The notes under the pieces are model-generated. The model was not told the origin of the DNA, ran no database searches, and saw only the letters and a list, made by a program, of their open reading frames with translations. This document shows, piece after piece, positions 10,790 to 19,599 of a stretch of DNA of 31,662 nucleotides. The position numbers were made by a program, and so were the translations under genes. Position 1 is the first letter of the stretch. Each line of letters opens with the position of its first letter. Origin of the DNA: an uncultured bacterium (GTDB lineage Bacteria; Verrucomicrobiota; Lentisphaeria; Victivallales; UBA1829); the NCBI GenBank assembly GCA_900549415.1, contig URNX01000039.1, positions 1 to 31,662 of the forward strand, written 5' to 3'.

Positions 10790-13541
10790 TTGATTTCCTT
10801 TCGTTTGAAGGTTTGCGGTAACAGATCAGACGGCTGCCTTTGAGCGGGCAATCTGCAGAAATTTCTTTTCCGCGTCCAAGATTTTTCCCCGTTTCCGGAT
10901 CGAAAAATTCCATTTCCTCCGTGAAATGGAGCCGGACGGGGCTGGAGAGACGATGCACGGAGATGACGCCGTTTCCGACGGCAACTGCATTTCCGGCTTC
11001 GGAATGCGGAGTGATTCCTGCCGCTTTCGCCGCATTGTGAACGAATTGCGGCGTGAGTCCGTCGGGCTGTGCGGAGTAGATGATTGCTGCTCTGTTTTCC
11101 GTTCGCTTGATTCCGATTGCCGGTTCGCCGGAGGCGCGCCAGCGTCCGATGATTTTGAATGCCGGATCGCAGAGAACGGTTGAATACGGAAGTCTGTCGA
11201 ACTGGGAAAAGCGTTCGCGCGTGATGAACAGATCGCCGAGTCCGGTTCTTCCGGAACAGGCTTGAACGAGCGGATCGGTGGAGCCGGGGATAAATTCCGT
11301 GCAGTCGGAGACGGGGGCTATTCGGTCACGGACCTGTATTCCGAGTTCAGAGAGCGCCGGAGCCGCGAGCCCCGGAATGCGGTTGTGGAGCGCTCCGGCG
11401 GAACCGGTGATGACAATGACGTTTCCGCGTTTCATCGCTTTGGCTTTCAACGCGTCGCGCTGAGCGTCGGTCAGTGTTTGCGGGGCAATAACGATCCAGA
11501 GCTTGTAGTCCGGAAGATCTTTGCGCGTGAGGTCGTCGAGCAGAAGAATGTCCGGCGTGATTCCGCTGAGACGGCAGATCATGGCTGTACGGGAGGGAGC
11601 GGCGGAGGCGTCGCGGTTCAGAAGTCGTTCGCGTTCATCGAGAATGAGTGCGGCTTGCGTGCGGGGGAGGGCGTCGCGGTGCTGAACGGACCAGTCGGCC
11701 GCACGGCAGGTCGTGCGGATGGCGTTCAGCGCGCGGGGATCGTTGTACCAGCTGTCGAACATGTCAAAATAGTAGAACCCGTCGCCTCCGCAAGCGAGGA
11801 CAGCCCCGGCGTCGCGGTAGATCTGGTCGCGGAATTCATCGAAGCTGCGCGGGTATCCGAGCGATTCGCGGCTCCATCCGGCGGTGATCTGGGAACGGGG
11901 CGTGCGGTGATCCATCTCCTGCATGTAGACCAGCCCTGCGGCGTGTGCGGCTGCAATGGCGAAGTTCGCGGATGCTCCGACGCCGCCGAGTTTGCGCATG
12001 GCGGAGTAGGCGCTGACCTGAAACACAAGGTCGATGCCGTTGTCCTGTGAAAGCTGTTTGAGAGAAGACCGTCCGGTCTGTCCCCAGAGCGGAGAGCTGT
12101 AGTAGGTTCCGACGATGACCGGGCGTTCCATTCCCTCTTTCAGAGTCCGGGCGAAACGCCGGTTCATTGCGGCGATGGAGTCGGTGATGAAGTCGCGTCC
12201 GTCCGCAATCCTGCGGTCGGGGTTGCTGCGCGTATTGCTCCACTGCGCCGCTGATTTCCATTCGGATTCCCGGAACATCGGGGCGTTTTCGAGCGTAACT
12301 GAGGGATCTCCCCATGCGCGGCGGAGCGCGTTGTCTGTGCGGTATTTCTGTTTGAGATACTTGCGGTATGCGCGCAGACTGGCGGGGGAGTAATCTGCCT
12401 GACCGCGTCCGGCGCTGTATTCCCATTGCAGGAACTGGTCGTCATGTCCGCCGTTCAGGCCGAAGCCGGCGACGATTTTTCCGGCGGGTGACTGCTTCAG
12501 GAACTTTGTCAATTCGCGGAGTCCCCGGCAGACATATTGCTGATACTCTTCCGATGCGTATGAGACTGCCCAGTGGCGGTTCTTCTTCGGGTTCGGTCCC
12601 GGAACGCCGAATCCCGCAAATGCGCAGAACTGCCGGACGCCCGGCTCGCCCTTTTCGTTGCGGAAAATGCTGTCGGGATTGTTGCGGAAGAAATCCTCGC
12701 CGACGTCGACGTTCACATTGATGAGCACCCGCGCTTCCGGCGCGGCGTTGTGAATGTAGAGCAGTTCTTTTTCGAGACGGGAGAAATCGAACGAGCCGTC
12801 CGGCTGAAGCGCCGCCATGTCCCAGGTCATCTTGTCCCAGAACAGAGTGACGCCCGCATTGAAGGTCTGAATCAGATTGATTCCGGCGTCCGCGAGCGGT
12901 TTGTAATCAATGGAGCCTTTATAGCTTTTCAGAATGGTTTCCCTGCCGTCGAGGAGAACGATGGGGCGTCCGTTTCTCCGCACGACTTCCACCGTTGCCG
13001 GTGAAACTTTTCCGAGACTTTTCAGCACGGATGTGCGGTCTGGCGCTGGAGCTTTGGGTGTATAGATTCCTGCCGGCGTTTTTTCCGGCGTCTGCGGAAG
13101 GATTTCCGCATTCCGCACGCGGAATGTTACAGGATTCCCCGCGAAAACAGCCTCAAGGCGCATGTACTTCACGCCCGGGAGGGCTTTCGCGCTCCGTTCA
13201 ATCTCAAACGTCCCGCACGAGAAAAGCGTCTGATAGAGTGCGGATGGTTCAGCTTTCATATCGACGATAAGTTTGTCTTCGTTGAGGCTCAGCAGACGGA
13301 TAGATGCAGCCGCTCCGGGAGTGCGTTCGAGAATATCAAGCATCAGTGTTCCCGTGTGAATTTCGCCCTCTTTCACAGGAAACGTTTTGGAGCTCCAGAC
13401 CGTGCAGCCATCCGCATTGAGCTTGCGGATGACGCCGTTTTCCTCCGCGGAGCGGCTGCCGAAATTGTCGGCTGTATTCTCCGCCGCGAAAACGGAGACG
13501 GAGAATGCGAGTGCGGGAAGCAGAAGTTTGAACAGAGTCAT
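10779..13541 (-). CDS. Secreted GH42-like (beta-galactosidase-type) protein, 920 aa
   Basis: A signal peptide (MTLFKLLLPALAFSVSVFA, cleavage near 19) sends it to the periplasm or beyond. Residues 20-150 are a beta-rich region resembling a carbohydrate-binding module. A TIM barrel follows (about 195-620) and then a flavodoxin/amidotransferase-like domain (about 640-790, DILLLDDLTRKDLPDYKLW), the GH42 domain order. The barrel has the GH42-style stretch YSPASLRAYRKYLKQKY plus RRAWG. However, the expected Glu at the end of the fourth strand is not evident: the site reads GFGLNGGHDDQF (361-370). A candidate nucleophile is Glu542 in YMQEMDHRT. It may hydrolyse a modified substrate or have lost classical activity. 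GGAGGG precedes the ATG. The gene overlaps the next one by 11 bases. Confidence 0.68.
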   Translation of the reverse strand: MTLFKLLLPALAFSVSVFAAENTADNFGSRSAEENGVIRKLNADGCTVWSSKTFPVKEGEIHTGTLMLDILERTPGAAASIRLLSLNEDKLIVDMKAEPSALYQTLFSCGTFEIERSAKALPGVKYMRLEAVFAGNPVTFRVRNAEILPQTPEKTPAGIYTPKAPAPDRTSVLKSLGKVSPATVEVVRRNGRPIVLLDGRETILKSYKGSIDYKPLADAGINLIQTFNAGVTLFWDKMTWDMAALQPDGSFDFSRLEKELLYIHNAAPEARVLINVNVDVGEDFFRNNPDSIFRNEKGEPGVRQFCAFAGFGVPGPNPKKNRHWAVSYASEEYQQYVCRGLRELTKFLKQSPAGKIVAGFGLNGGHDDQFLQWEYSAGRGQADYSPASLRAYRKYLKQKYRTDNALRRAWGDPSVTLENAPMFRESEWKSAAQWSNTRSNPDRRIADGRDFITDSIAAMNRRFARTLKEGMERPVIVGTYYSSPLWGQTGRSSLKQLSQDNGIDLVFQVSAYSAMRKLGGVGASANFAIAAAHAAGLVYMQEMDHRTPRSQITAGWSRESLGYPRSFDEFRDQIYRDAGAVLACGGDGFYYFDMFDSWYNDPRALNAIRTTCRAADWSVQHRDALPRTQAALILDERERLLNRDASAAPSRTAMICRLSGITPDILLLDDLTRKDLPDYKLWIVIAPQTLTDAQRDALKAKAMKRGNVIVITGSAGALHNRIPGLAAPALSELGIQVRDRIAPVSDCTEFIPGSTDPLVQACSGRTGLGDLFITRERFSQFDRLPYSTVLCDPAFKIIGRWRASGEPAIGIKRTENRAAIIYSAQPDGLTPQFVHNAAKAAGITPHSEAGNAVAVGNGVISVHRLSSPVRLHFTEEMEFFDPETGKNLGRGKEISADCPLKGSRLICYRKPSNERKSNEN

Positions 13542-13554
13542 AATCCCTCCGCGT

Positions 13555-14121
13555 TTATTTTTTCGGAATGACGTTCATATAGAGTTTCGGCTCAGCAAAC
13601 CAGACGGTTCCTGTGGATTTCCCGAGGAAGAAGCGGACCTGGAAGAAAGCCGCATCTTTGGGAAATTCGGGGAATACGGCGCTTGCTTCGATATCGCCCC
13701 AGTCGAACGTTCCGGGAATCATCTTTGTGTCGCGTCCGATGAGATATCCCTTCTTCGAAAAGAAGGAGAAGTTGACGAATCCGCCGTTTGCGACGTTTTC
13801 GTTTTTCTGACGGAAGCGCATGGTGATCTGAAGCGCTTCGCCCGCGCCCGGACGCGGAAACTTTTTGAGGTCGAATCCGCCTTGGCATACTCCGTAGTAG
13901 CGGGTTCCTTCCGGGCTGGAGATCTTGAGCGCGCGGATTCCTTTTTCCGCGTCGAACGGGACGGACTGGAAGTTCCCGCTTCTGTCTTTCGGTTCAATGG
14001 CTGTCCAGAACGGGATTGCGCCTTTGTCGTCTGTTTTGAATTCCGGATTGCGGAGCGGAATTTCGACTGCGGAGAGCATTCCGGCAAGAAGGAAGAGAGC
14101 GGCAAGAGTAAGTGTTTTCAT
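13555..14121 (-). CDS. Small secreted carbohydrate-binding-like protein, 188 aa
   Basis: A signal peptide (MKTLTLAALFLLAGMLSA, cut before VEIPLRNP) is followed by about 170 residues of alternating beta strands. NPEFKTDDKGAIPFWTA near the N-terminus and WGDIEASAVFP and TGTVWFAEPKLY near the C-terminus resemble CBM4/9-type jelly-roll modules, in which a closing strand describes a calcium- and sugar-binding sandwich. No catalytic residues are recognisable. It lies 13 bases upstream of the secreted GH42-like gene, so it may bind the same glycan. The RBS is weak. The family call is by pattern only. Confidence 0.6.
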   Translation of the reverse strand: MKTLTLAALFLLAGMLSAVEIPLRNPEFKTDDKGAIPFWTAIEPKDRSGNFQSVPFDAEKGIRALKISSPEGTRYYGVCQGGFDLKKFPRPGAGEALQITMRFRQKNENVANGGFVNFSFFSKKGYLIGRDTKMIPGTFDWGDIEASAVFPEFPKDAAFFQVRFFLGKSTGTVWFAEPKLYMNVIPKK

Positions 14122-14133
14122 GATTCAGGTCTC

Positions 14134-14967
14134 TTAAGATATGCGGATCCATTGATCCGGCTGTTTTTCCGCATCGATCGCAGTGCGGAGGACATGGGCG
14201 ATATGAATGGTTTCCGCGCGGTCGACCGGCGGAATTCCGGTACGGAAAAATTCAAGCATGGCGTCGATGAGATTCGGAAACATGCTGCTGAGTTTCGGAA
14301 TCTGCACAGCGTCGTCGCGTCCGAGAATCCGTGCGGAAAAACCGAGCTTCGGATGAAGCGTCATTGCGGCGCGGCGTCCGTCGCCGAAGCGGAAGACCAC
14401 ATGGTCGGCGTTCGCGATTTTCGTATGGAGCAGACTTTCGATGCCGGGTCCCATGACGGAGACGATCATCTCCAGCTGGTGGATGGCGTATTCCCAGAAA
14501 CTGCTTCCGCCGCCTTCGGTTTCCATGTATTCCGCATGGAATTTTCCGCGCGCTTCGATGAGTTCCGTTCCGAAACGGAGCGCGGAACTGGAAAAGAGCG
14601 GGGTGTGAAACTGGTCGGCGCGCGCAAAAAGCCGTTCCGCCGCCGCGCCGTCCGGAGCGAACGGCTTGTCGATGAACACCGGCTTTCCGGAGGCGAGGAC
14701 CGCGTGTGCGAGTTCTTCATGTTTTTCCGGATTGGAGGGGGCGAGCACGCAGAAGGCGTCACATGCTTCGATGAGTTTTTCCTGCGAACGGAACGGGGAA
14801 ATCTGCATTTCTCCGCACCAGACTTCGAGCGGACGCGTTCCCGGTTTTTCCTCCCAGGCTCCGGCGATTGTGAACTCTTCGCGGAAGCGGGAGGTGCGGA
14901 ACCAGTTCGGGTAATTGTTCGCGTGCCATTCGTCGAGAGAGAGGTCGATGAATCCGATTTTCTTCAT
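14134..14967 (-). CDS. Gfo/Idh/MocA-like oxidoreductase with atypical N-terminus, 277 aa
   Basis: The stretch VLAPSNPEKHEELAHAVLASGKPVFIDKPFAPDG (in pieces, about 74-107) is the Gfo/Idh/MocA hallmark, with Asp-Lys-Pro at 100-102 in place of Glu-Lys-Pro and an active-site-like His near 163 (WEYAIHQLE). The usual GxGxxG nucleotide-binding loop is replaced by GFIDLSLDEWHANNYP, and the protein is about 60 residues shorter than the second family member at 15762-16775. It may therefore bind NAD(P) differently or not at all. AAAGGAG precedes the ATG. It sits 10 bases after the pseudopilin-like gene in the operon. The likely role is oxidation or reduction of a sugar; the substrate is unknown. Confidence 0.72.
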   Translation of the reverse strand: MKKIGFIDLSLDEWHANNYPNWFRTSRFREEFTIAGAWEEKPGTRPLEVWCGEMQISPFRSQEKLIEACDAFCVLAPSNPEKHEELAHAVLASGKPVFIDKPFAPDGAAAERLFARADQFHTPLFSSSALRFGTELIEARGKFHAEYMETEGGGSSFWEYAIHQLEMIVSVMGPGIESLLHTKIANADHVVFRFGDGRRAAMTLHPKLGFSARILGRDDAVQIPKLSSMFPNLIDAMLEFFRTGIPPVDRAETIHIAHVLRTAIDAEKQPDQWIRIS

Positions 14968-14977
14968 GTTTTCTCCT

Positions 14978-15733
14978 TTACATTTTTCCGCCGCGGTAGT
15001 CGGGCCAGAGCCAGTATTGTGTGGAGCTTGGACCCGAATTGTTGTGTTTCAGTCCGACGGTATTGTACGCGAGGGAGCCCGCGTGGCCGTCGACAAAACC
15101 GAACGTCGCGCGCATCCCATGGCAGTAGAAGGTGCGTCCGCTGAGATGTTCCTGTTCGAGCGAATCATAGAAACGGACGTACACCATTTCCGCCGCGTCC
15201 GCCCGGAGTGTGTCCGCAATGACCGCTTTCGAACTTGGATTTACGATGCTTTCCGGTTTGCGCGGTTTGCAGACGTATCCCCACAGATTGCGCGGCGCGC
15301 CGCCCGTGAAATAGCCGAGATAGGAGTTGTAGCCGTAACGTGTGGTGTAACTTCTTCCCGCGAAATCCTCCGGCGGCATTGCGGCGTCCTGAAGGGGACG
15401 CGAGATCGCGCAGCCGTATTTGAAGAGCTTTTTCGGCACATACTTATGCTGATCAAGCAGATAAACGGGACGTCCCTTCTCTCCGGCGATGCTGTCGTCA
15501 TCTCCGAGAGGGAGAAACTCGTAATCTCCAGCATACTGATTGACGCCGAGCAGAATCTGCTTGACGCTGCTGAGACAGTTTGCTTCCTGTGCTTTCTCCC
15601 GCGCCTTGTTCAGCGCGGGAAGAAGCATGGCTGCGAGGATGGCGATCACGGCAATTACCACGAGGAGCTCCACAAGGGTGAAATTTGTGCGTATGGCGCG
15701 CATGCCGCCTGTATGTTCATCAGTCTTTTTCAT
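14978..15733 (-). CDS. Pseudopilin-like H-x9-DG protein, 251 aa
   Basis: A class III (type IV pilin) signal is clear: FTLVELLVV starts at residue 18, with Glu at +5 and a hydrophobic helix through ILAAMLLPALNKAR. Position -1 is Asn instead of the usual Gly. Near the C-terminus, CHGMRATFGFVDGHAG fits the H-x9-DG motif of the DUF1559-type proteins expanded in planctomycetes and Lentisphaerae. These are thought to be exported and processed by a prepilin peptidase. AAAGGA precedes the ATG at 15733; an internal Met11 is a less likely start. It lies in the middle of the glycan operon with short spacers on both sides, so it is probably co-expressed with the hydrolases. Its function is unknown. Confidence 0.85.
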   Translation of the reverse strand: MKKTDEHTGGMRAIRTNFTLVELLVVIAVIAILAAMLLPALNKAREKAQEANCLSSVKQILLGVNQYAGDYEFLPLGDDDSIAGEKGRPVYLLDQHKYVPKKLFKYGCAISRPLQDAAMPPEDFAGRSYTTRYGYNSYLGYFTGGAPRNLWGYVCKPRKPESIVNPSSKAVIADTLRADAAEMVYVRFYDSLEQEHLSGRTFYCHGMRATFGFVDGHAGSLAYNTVGLKHNNSGPSSTQYWLWPDYRGGKM

Positions 15734-15761
15734 ACGGGCATCCTTTCCGTTGTTTGCTTGG

Positions 15762-16775
15762 TTAGAGAGAGACGGTTCTCCCGTTTCTGGAGGAGTCGTA
15801 GACGGCGAGCGCGATTTTCAGCGCGGCGATTCCCTCTTCAATTCCGGTGGTGAAGGGACGGTCTTCCAGTTCCTCTTCGATGAATTCCGCCATTTGGCAT
15901 TTCCATGCGGAGTCGCCGCGGGTGGCTATGACGGAATTCTGCATTTCGAGTGTGCCGTCCGGTTTGCAGACTCCGGAGGAGAGACGTGTTTCGCCGGCGG
16001 CGTAATCGACTGTGATTGCTCCGGTGTCGCCCATGATTTCGATTCCGGAGAACCCGGCGCAGCTGGTCCAGCCGCAGTCGAGATAACCCATCGCTGAGTT
16101 GCCGAACTGAAGAAGAGCCGTCATGTTGTCTTCAAGTGCAATGGGCTTGCGGAGAGTGGCGGTGAGACCGGAAACGCGAGTGACGTCGCCGATCAGCCAG
16201 CAGGCGAGGTCAATCGCATGGATTCCCATGTCGAGGGCCGCGCCGCCGCCCGCGATTTCCGGATTGTAGAACCAGTCTGTGACCGCCCAGCCCGGCCATG
16301 GGCCGTTGTGTGCAAAGCGGATGCGGATCATGTACGGCTTTCCGATTTTTCCTTCCAGCAGAGCCGCGCGTGCGGCGCGGACCATGGAGTTGAAGCGGTG
16401 GGAGAAGCAGACGGCGAGGCGGCGTCCGGTCTCCTTCTGCGCATCGCGGATTGCGAGCGCCTCTTCCAGAGTGACTGCAACGGGTTTTTCGAGGATTACA
16501 TCGCATCCGGCTCTCATGGCTTCGATTGCGTACCGCGCATGGAATTTGTTGGGAAGACAGATGGATACAAGATCGGGTTTTTCATGTGCGAGCAGTTCGG
16601 AACAGTCGTTGTACTCCCGTTCGAAATGCCACTTTTCACGGACTCCGGCGAGCGATTCGGGGGAGACGTCGGCAATGGCGGTCAGTTCGCAGTTTTCGTT
16701 TGCGGCGTAACCGGGGATGTGGGAGGCGCGGGCGATGGCTCCGGCTCCGAAGACGGCGACTTTAAGTTTTTTCAT
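15762..16775 (-). CDS. Gfo/Idh/MocA family oxidoreductase, 337 aa
   Basis: An NAD(P)-dependent sugar dehydrogenase-type enzyme, cytoplasmic. The Rossmann loop is VFGAGAIARASH (8-19). The catalytic Glu-Lys-Pro is at 96-98 (VILEKPVA), and the C-terminal half carries DMGIHAIDLACWLIG, with Asp182, His186 and Asp189 in the usual positions. The length is normal for the family. A weak RBS (AAAGGG) precedes the ATG, which lies 12 bases after the isomerase gene. The pairing with a sugar isomerase/epimerase is typical of routes that oxidise a sugar or glycoside at C3. Substrate specificity cannot be read from the sequence. Confidence 0.92.
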   Translation of the reverse strand: MKKLKVAVFGAGAIARASHIPGYAANENCELTAIADVSPESLAGVREKWHFEREYNDCSELLAHEKPDLVSICLPNKFHARYAIEAMRAGCDVILEKPVAVTLEEALAIRDAQKETGRRLAVCFSHRFNSMVRAARAALLEGKIGKPYMIRIRFAHNGPWPGWAVTDWFYNPEIAGGGAALDMGIHAIDLACWLIGDVTRVSGLTATLRKPIALEDNMTALLQFGNSAMGYLDCGWTSCAGFSGIEIMGDTGAITVDYAAGETRLSSGVCKPDGTLEMQNSVIATRGDSAWKCQMAEFIEEELEDRPFTTGIEEGIAALKIALAVYDSSRNGRTVSL

Positions 16776-16787
16776 TTGCAGACCCTT

Positions 16788-17630
16788 TCATTTAAGGTTG
16801 TGAATCTGATTTTTCAGGAAATCAACGGCAAGCCGGATATCCGCGTCGGGATCGGCTCCGGTTTCGCGCTCAATGGTCAGATAGCCGTCGAATCCGACGG
16901 CGTTCAGCGCACGGAGGTAAGACGGAAAATCGACGGAGCCCGCACCGAGCGGAGTCTCTTCAAACAGAAGCCCGGTTTCCTTCTGGAGCTGTTCAAAGCC
17001 GCCGCGCGCAAAGGCGTCGTAGACCTGTTCGGCGTCGCAGTCCCGGTGATGCAGACCGTCCTTGGCATGCGTATAGACGATCCACGGGCGGAGAATTTCA
17101 ACCGCGCGGACGGGGGAGACGTTACGGACCATGACGAGGTTTGCCGGGTCGAGGTTGACGCCGACTCCGCCGTCGGTTTTCTTGAGGAACTCCGCCAGCT
17201 GTTCCGGATCTTCCGGTCCGGTTTCGATGCCGAAGACGATTCCGCGTTCTTTCGCGGCATGTCCGAGCGCGGTGAGCGCGTTCAGCATGACGCCGTACCG
17301 CGGGTGCGCCGGGTCGCGGGGGAGGACGCCGATGTGACCGGTGACGACCTTTGCACCGAGTTCGCCCGCGGCGTCGAAGACCTGTTTCATGCGTTCGAGT
17401 TTTCCGGGATTTTCCTTTTCATCCTGAAAACCGTAGCCGCCGAGTTCGGCGACGAGTGCGGAGATTTCAAGACCGAGCTCCTCCGCATAGCGGCGGAGCC
17501 CGGCGCGGTCCCCGTTCAGAATCTCCGCATTTGCATAACACTGGATTCCGGAAACCTGCATGACCGCGGCTTTCCGCATGGCCTCCCGCAGGGGGACGCG
17601 GAACGAATCAATCAGAATGCCGATCTTCAT
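16788..17630 (-). CDS. Sugar isomerase/epimerase (xylose-isomerase-like TIM barrel), 280 aa
   Basis: This is an AP-endonuclease-2/xylose-isomerase-like barrel. The four expected metal ligands are visible: Glu136 (FGIETG), Asp161 (NLDPAN), His188 (YTHAKD) and Glu254 (TIERE). The C-terminal FDGYLTIERETG is the usual last strand. Family members isomerise, epimerise or cleave sugars and keto-sugars using a divalent metal. AAAGGA precedes the ATG at 17630. It is the third gene of the operon, 40 bases after the DUF5107-like gene and directly upstream of the oxidoreductase with which it probably acts. The exact reaction is unknown; 3-keto-sugar chemistry is a reasonable guess. Confidence 0.88.
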   Translation of the reverse strand: MKIGILIDSFRVPLREAMRKAAVMQVSGIQCYANAEILNGDRAGLRRYAEELGLEISALVAELGGYGFQDEKENPGKLERMKQVFDAAGELGAKVVTGHIGVLPRDPAHPRYGVMLNALTALGHAAKERGIVFGIETGPEDPEQLAEFLKKTDGGVGVNLDPANLVMVRNVSPVRAVEILRPWIVYTHAKDGLHHRDCDAEQVYDAFARGGFEQLQKETGLLFEETPLGAGSVDFPSYLRALNAVGFDGYLTIERETGADPDADIRLAVDFLKNQIHNLK

Positions 17631-17670
17631 TTTTCAAATCCTTTCGGTTGTTTCTGTAAAACGGTTTTGC

Positions 17671-19599
17671 TTATTTTGTGCGGTAATCAATTGTCGGCGG
17701 CATCGGACACTGCGCTTCGGTCAGCCCGAGCGCTTTGAGGATATCCAGATACAGGTGCGAGATCATGATGTCGCCCTCGCGCGCATCGGGCAGTTCGAGT
17801 CCGCCGTTTTCTGTCAGAATTGCCAGAGCTTCCCGCGGACTGCCTGTCCGGAAGAGCGCGGCGGCGTACTGCAGGCGGACGGTCGGGCGCATCCGGTGCT
17901 CCTGCGGGAGCGCGTGGTAAAAATCAAGCATGGCACGGTGCGCTCCGTGAATGACCAGCAGCTTTGCCGTCTCCTTGACCAGATAGGCGTCCGCCTCCGG
18001 AAGGAGCGCCGCTTCCGTGAGCATATTCAGGGCTTCCCGCGAATGGTCTTTGCCGCGGAGCAGGACGTTCGCCCGCAGGTGCAGAGTCCATGCGTTGCGG
18101 GCGAGTTCCAGCGCGCGGAGCGAATGTTTTTCGAGCCGCTCCTCGTCGTGCGCCCGGAAGTGACAGAGCGCAAGATGATAATGTTTTTTCCAGCACTCCG
18201 GAGCCTGCTGAAGTCTGGGAATCCATTCGGGGCTGACCTGGAAGGAGCGCGGCGGTTCATCATCCATTCTTCCGGAACAGAGGTCCACCCACTCTTTTTC
18301 GTCCGGACCTGTCTGACCGAAATCAAGGTGCGGAGCAAATTTGTCTGCGAGTTCCTTTTCGGCGAGCGCGGCGGCTCCGTTTCCGTGCATCCTGAGCGTT
18401 CCGCGGCGCAGGGCGAGGGGACGGGTGCGGAGGAGCATGTTGTCCATCTCCGGTTCGGGGAGGAGTTCATCCGCAAGAGCGGTAACGCTGCGGACGGCAT
18501 GTTCCCAGGAACCGAAGACGTCCGCGGGTTCCGCCTGGATTCCGCCGTATGCTTCGAGCCATTCCCACGCGGTCCGCGGCGGCATTGGGAGACACTCCTG
18601 CTGAGTCTTTGCGAGCCCCGCCTGAAGCTCCAGATAATCCTGAACGCCGGGACCGAGCAGTTTTCTCTGCCAGTTCGCCCCGCCGGAGGTTTTGCCCCAG
18701 ACGAAGAGCTTGCGTCCCTGGAGCCGCTTTGTGGAGAGATGAATGAAGCCGGAGCCGTCGCGGTTGAAGAGCGCTTCATACTTGCGCGATTCCGCGGGAA
18801 TGTTGTAGAAATGGTCGCGGACAAAGGGGAAGTTTTCGGGATAGGTCTGGTCGAATCCCTCTCCGTCCGGCATGGTTGTTTTCGTGAGGAAGTGCGAGCC
18901 CTGATCGTATTTGTTGAGATACGTTTCCATTGCGGGGACGACGACGCGGCATCCGGGTGTCATGGGCGCCGCGATGTTGCTCCACCAGTACATGGGGACT
19001 ATGTGTTCCGAAGGGTTGAAGATGCGTCCGCGGGCAAACAGAAAGCGCGAATCTTCCGGAAGGATGAAGTCAATCTGAAACGGAGTTTCGCGGTCGCGGC
19101 TGTAGTCGTAGATTCGCAGGACGGGGCCGAAGTCCGGATCGTCGAGTTCCGCCGCAAAGCGCGGGGAGCATGTGTTTACGTCGTGTCCGCGCCGTCCGCA
19201 GTTGAATTCGATGCCGCCTGCGAACCATGCGTTGCGGATGGCGAGATTGCAGGGGCGGAATTCGGTGTTTGCGGTCAGCAGTTCGCGTCCGGCGGTCTTG
19301 TCGAACAGGCTCCAGAGGCGTCCGCCGAGCGGGAGAACGAATTCGGCGCGCAGAAAATCGTTTTCGAGAATTGCGGAATCGAATACGAGCATCTGCTTCT
19401 GATTGAGGTCGTAGTCATCCTGCATGGTGTAGGGGAGGGAGTCGGAGAACATGCCGTAGTTGACAAACAGGCCGTCGTCTTCATCCAGACGGGCTTCGAT
19501 GGTGGACTTGATCGGGTCGCGCAGCGCCGGAAAGCGGCTGGCGGGTCCGACCGGAGTTCCGGAAATCTGTTTTTTTGTGAAGGTGAGAGTCGTTTTCAT
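17671..19599 (-). CDS. DUF5107 protein with C-terminal TPR-like repeats, 642 aa
   Basis: The N-terminal half (about 40-330) matches my memory of DUF5107: LPLGGRLWSLFDKTAGRELL, CNLAIRNAWFAGGIEFNCG, GRIFNPSEHIVPMYWWSNIA. It is a beta-sandwich related to galactose mutarotases and is found in carbohydrate operons. The C-terminal third (about 470-620) is helical with TPR-like units (WKKHYHLALCHFRAHDEERL). There is no signal peptide. The frame stays open upstream to 19824, but the first 75 codons lie inside the repressor gene and have non-coding composition. The ATG at 19597-19599 overlaps the repressor stop as ATGA and has AAAGG about 11 bases upstream, so I start it there. It may bind or modify the glycan breakdown product. 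Confidence 0.85.
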   Translation of the reverse strand: MKTTLTFTKKQISGTPVGPASRFPALRDPIKSTIEARLDEDDGLFVNYGMFSDSLPYTMQDDYDLNQKQMLVFDSAILENDFLRAEFVLPLGGRLWSLFDKTAGRELLTANTEFRPCNLAIRNAWFAGGIEFNCGRRGHDVNTCSPRFAAELDDPDFGPVLRIYDYSRDRETPFQIDFILPEDSRFLFARGRIFNPSEHIVPMYWWSNIAAPMTPGCRVVVPAMETYLNKYDQGSHFLTKTTMPDGEGFDQTYPENFPFVRDHFYNIPAESRKYEALFNRDGSGFIHLSTKRLQGRKLFVWGKTSGGANWQRKLLGPGVQDYLELQAGLAKTQQECLPMPPRTAWEWLEAYGGIQAEPADVFGSWEHAVRSVTALADELLPEPEMDNMLLRTRPLALRRGTLRMHGNGAAALAEKELADKFAPHLDFGQTGPDEKEWVDLCSGRMDDEPPRSFQVSPEWIPRLQQAPECWKKHYHLALCHFRAHDEERLEKHSLRALELARNAWTLHLRANVLLRGKDHSREALNMLTEAALLPEADAYLVKETAKLLVIHGAHRAMLDFYHALPQEHRMRPTVRLQYAAALFRTGSPREALAILTENGGLELPDAREGDIMISHLYLDILKALGLTEAQCPMPPTIDYRTK

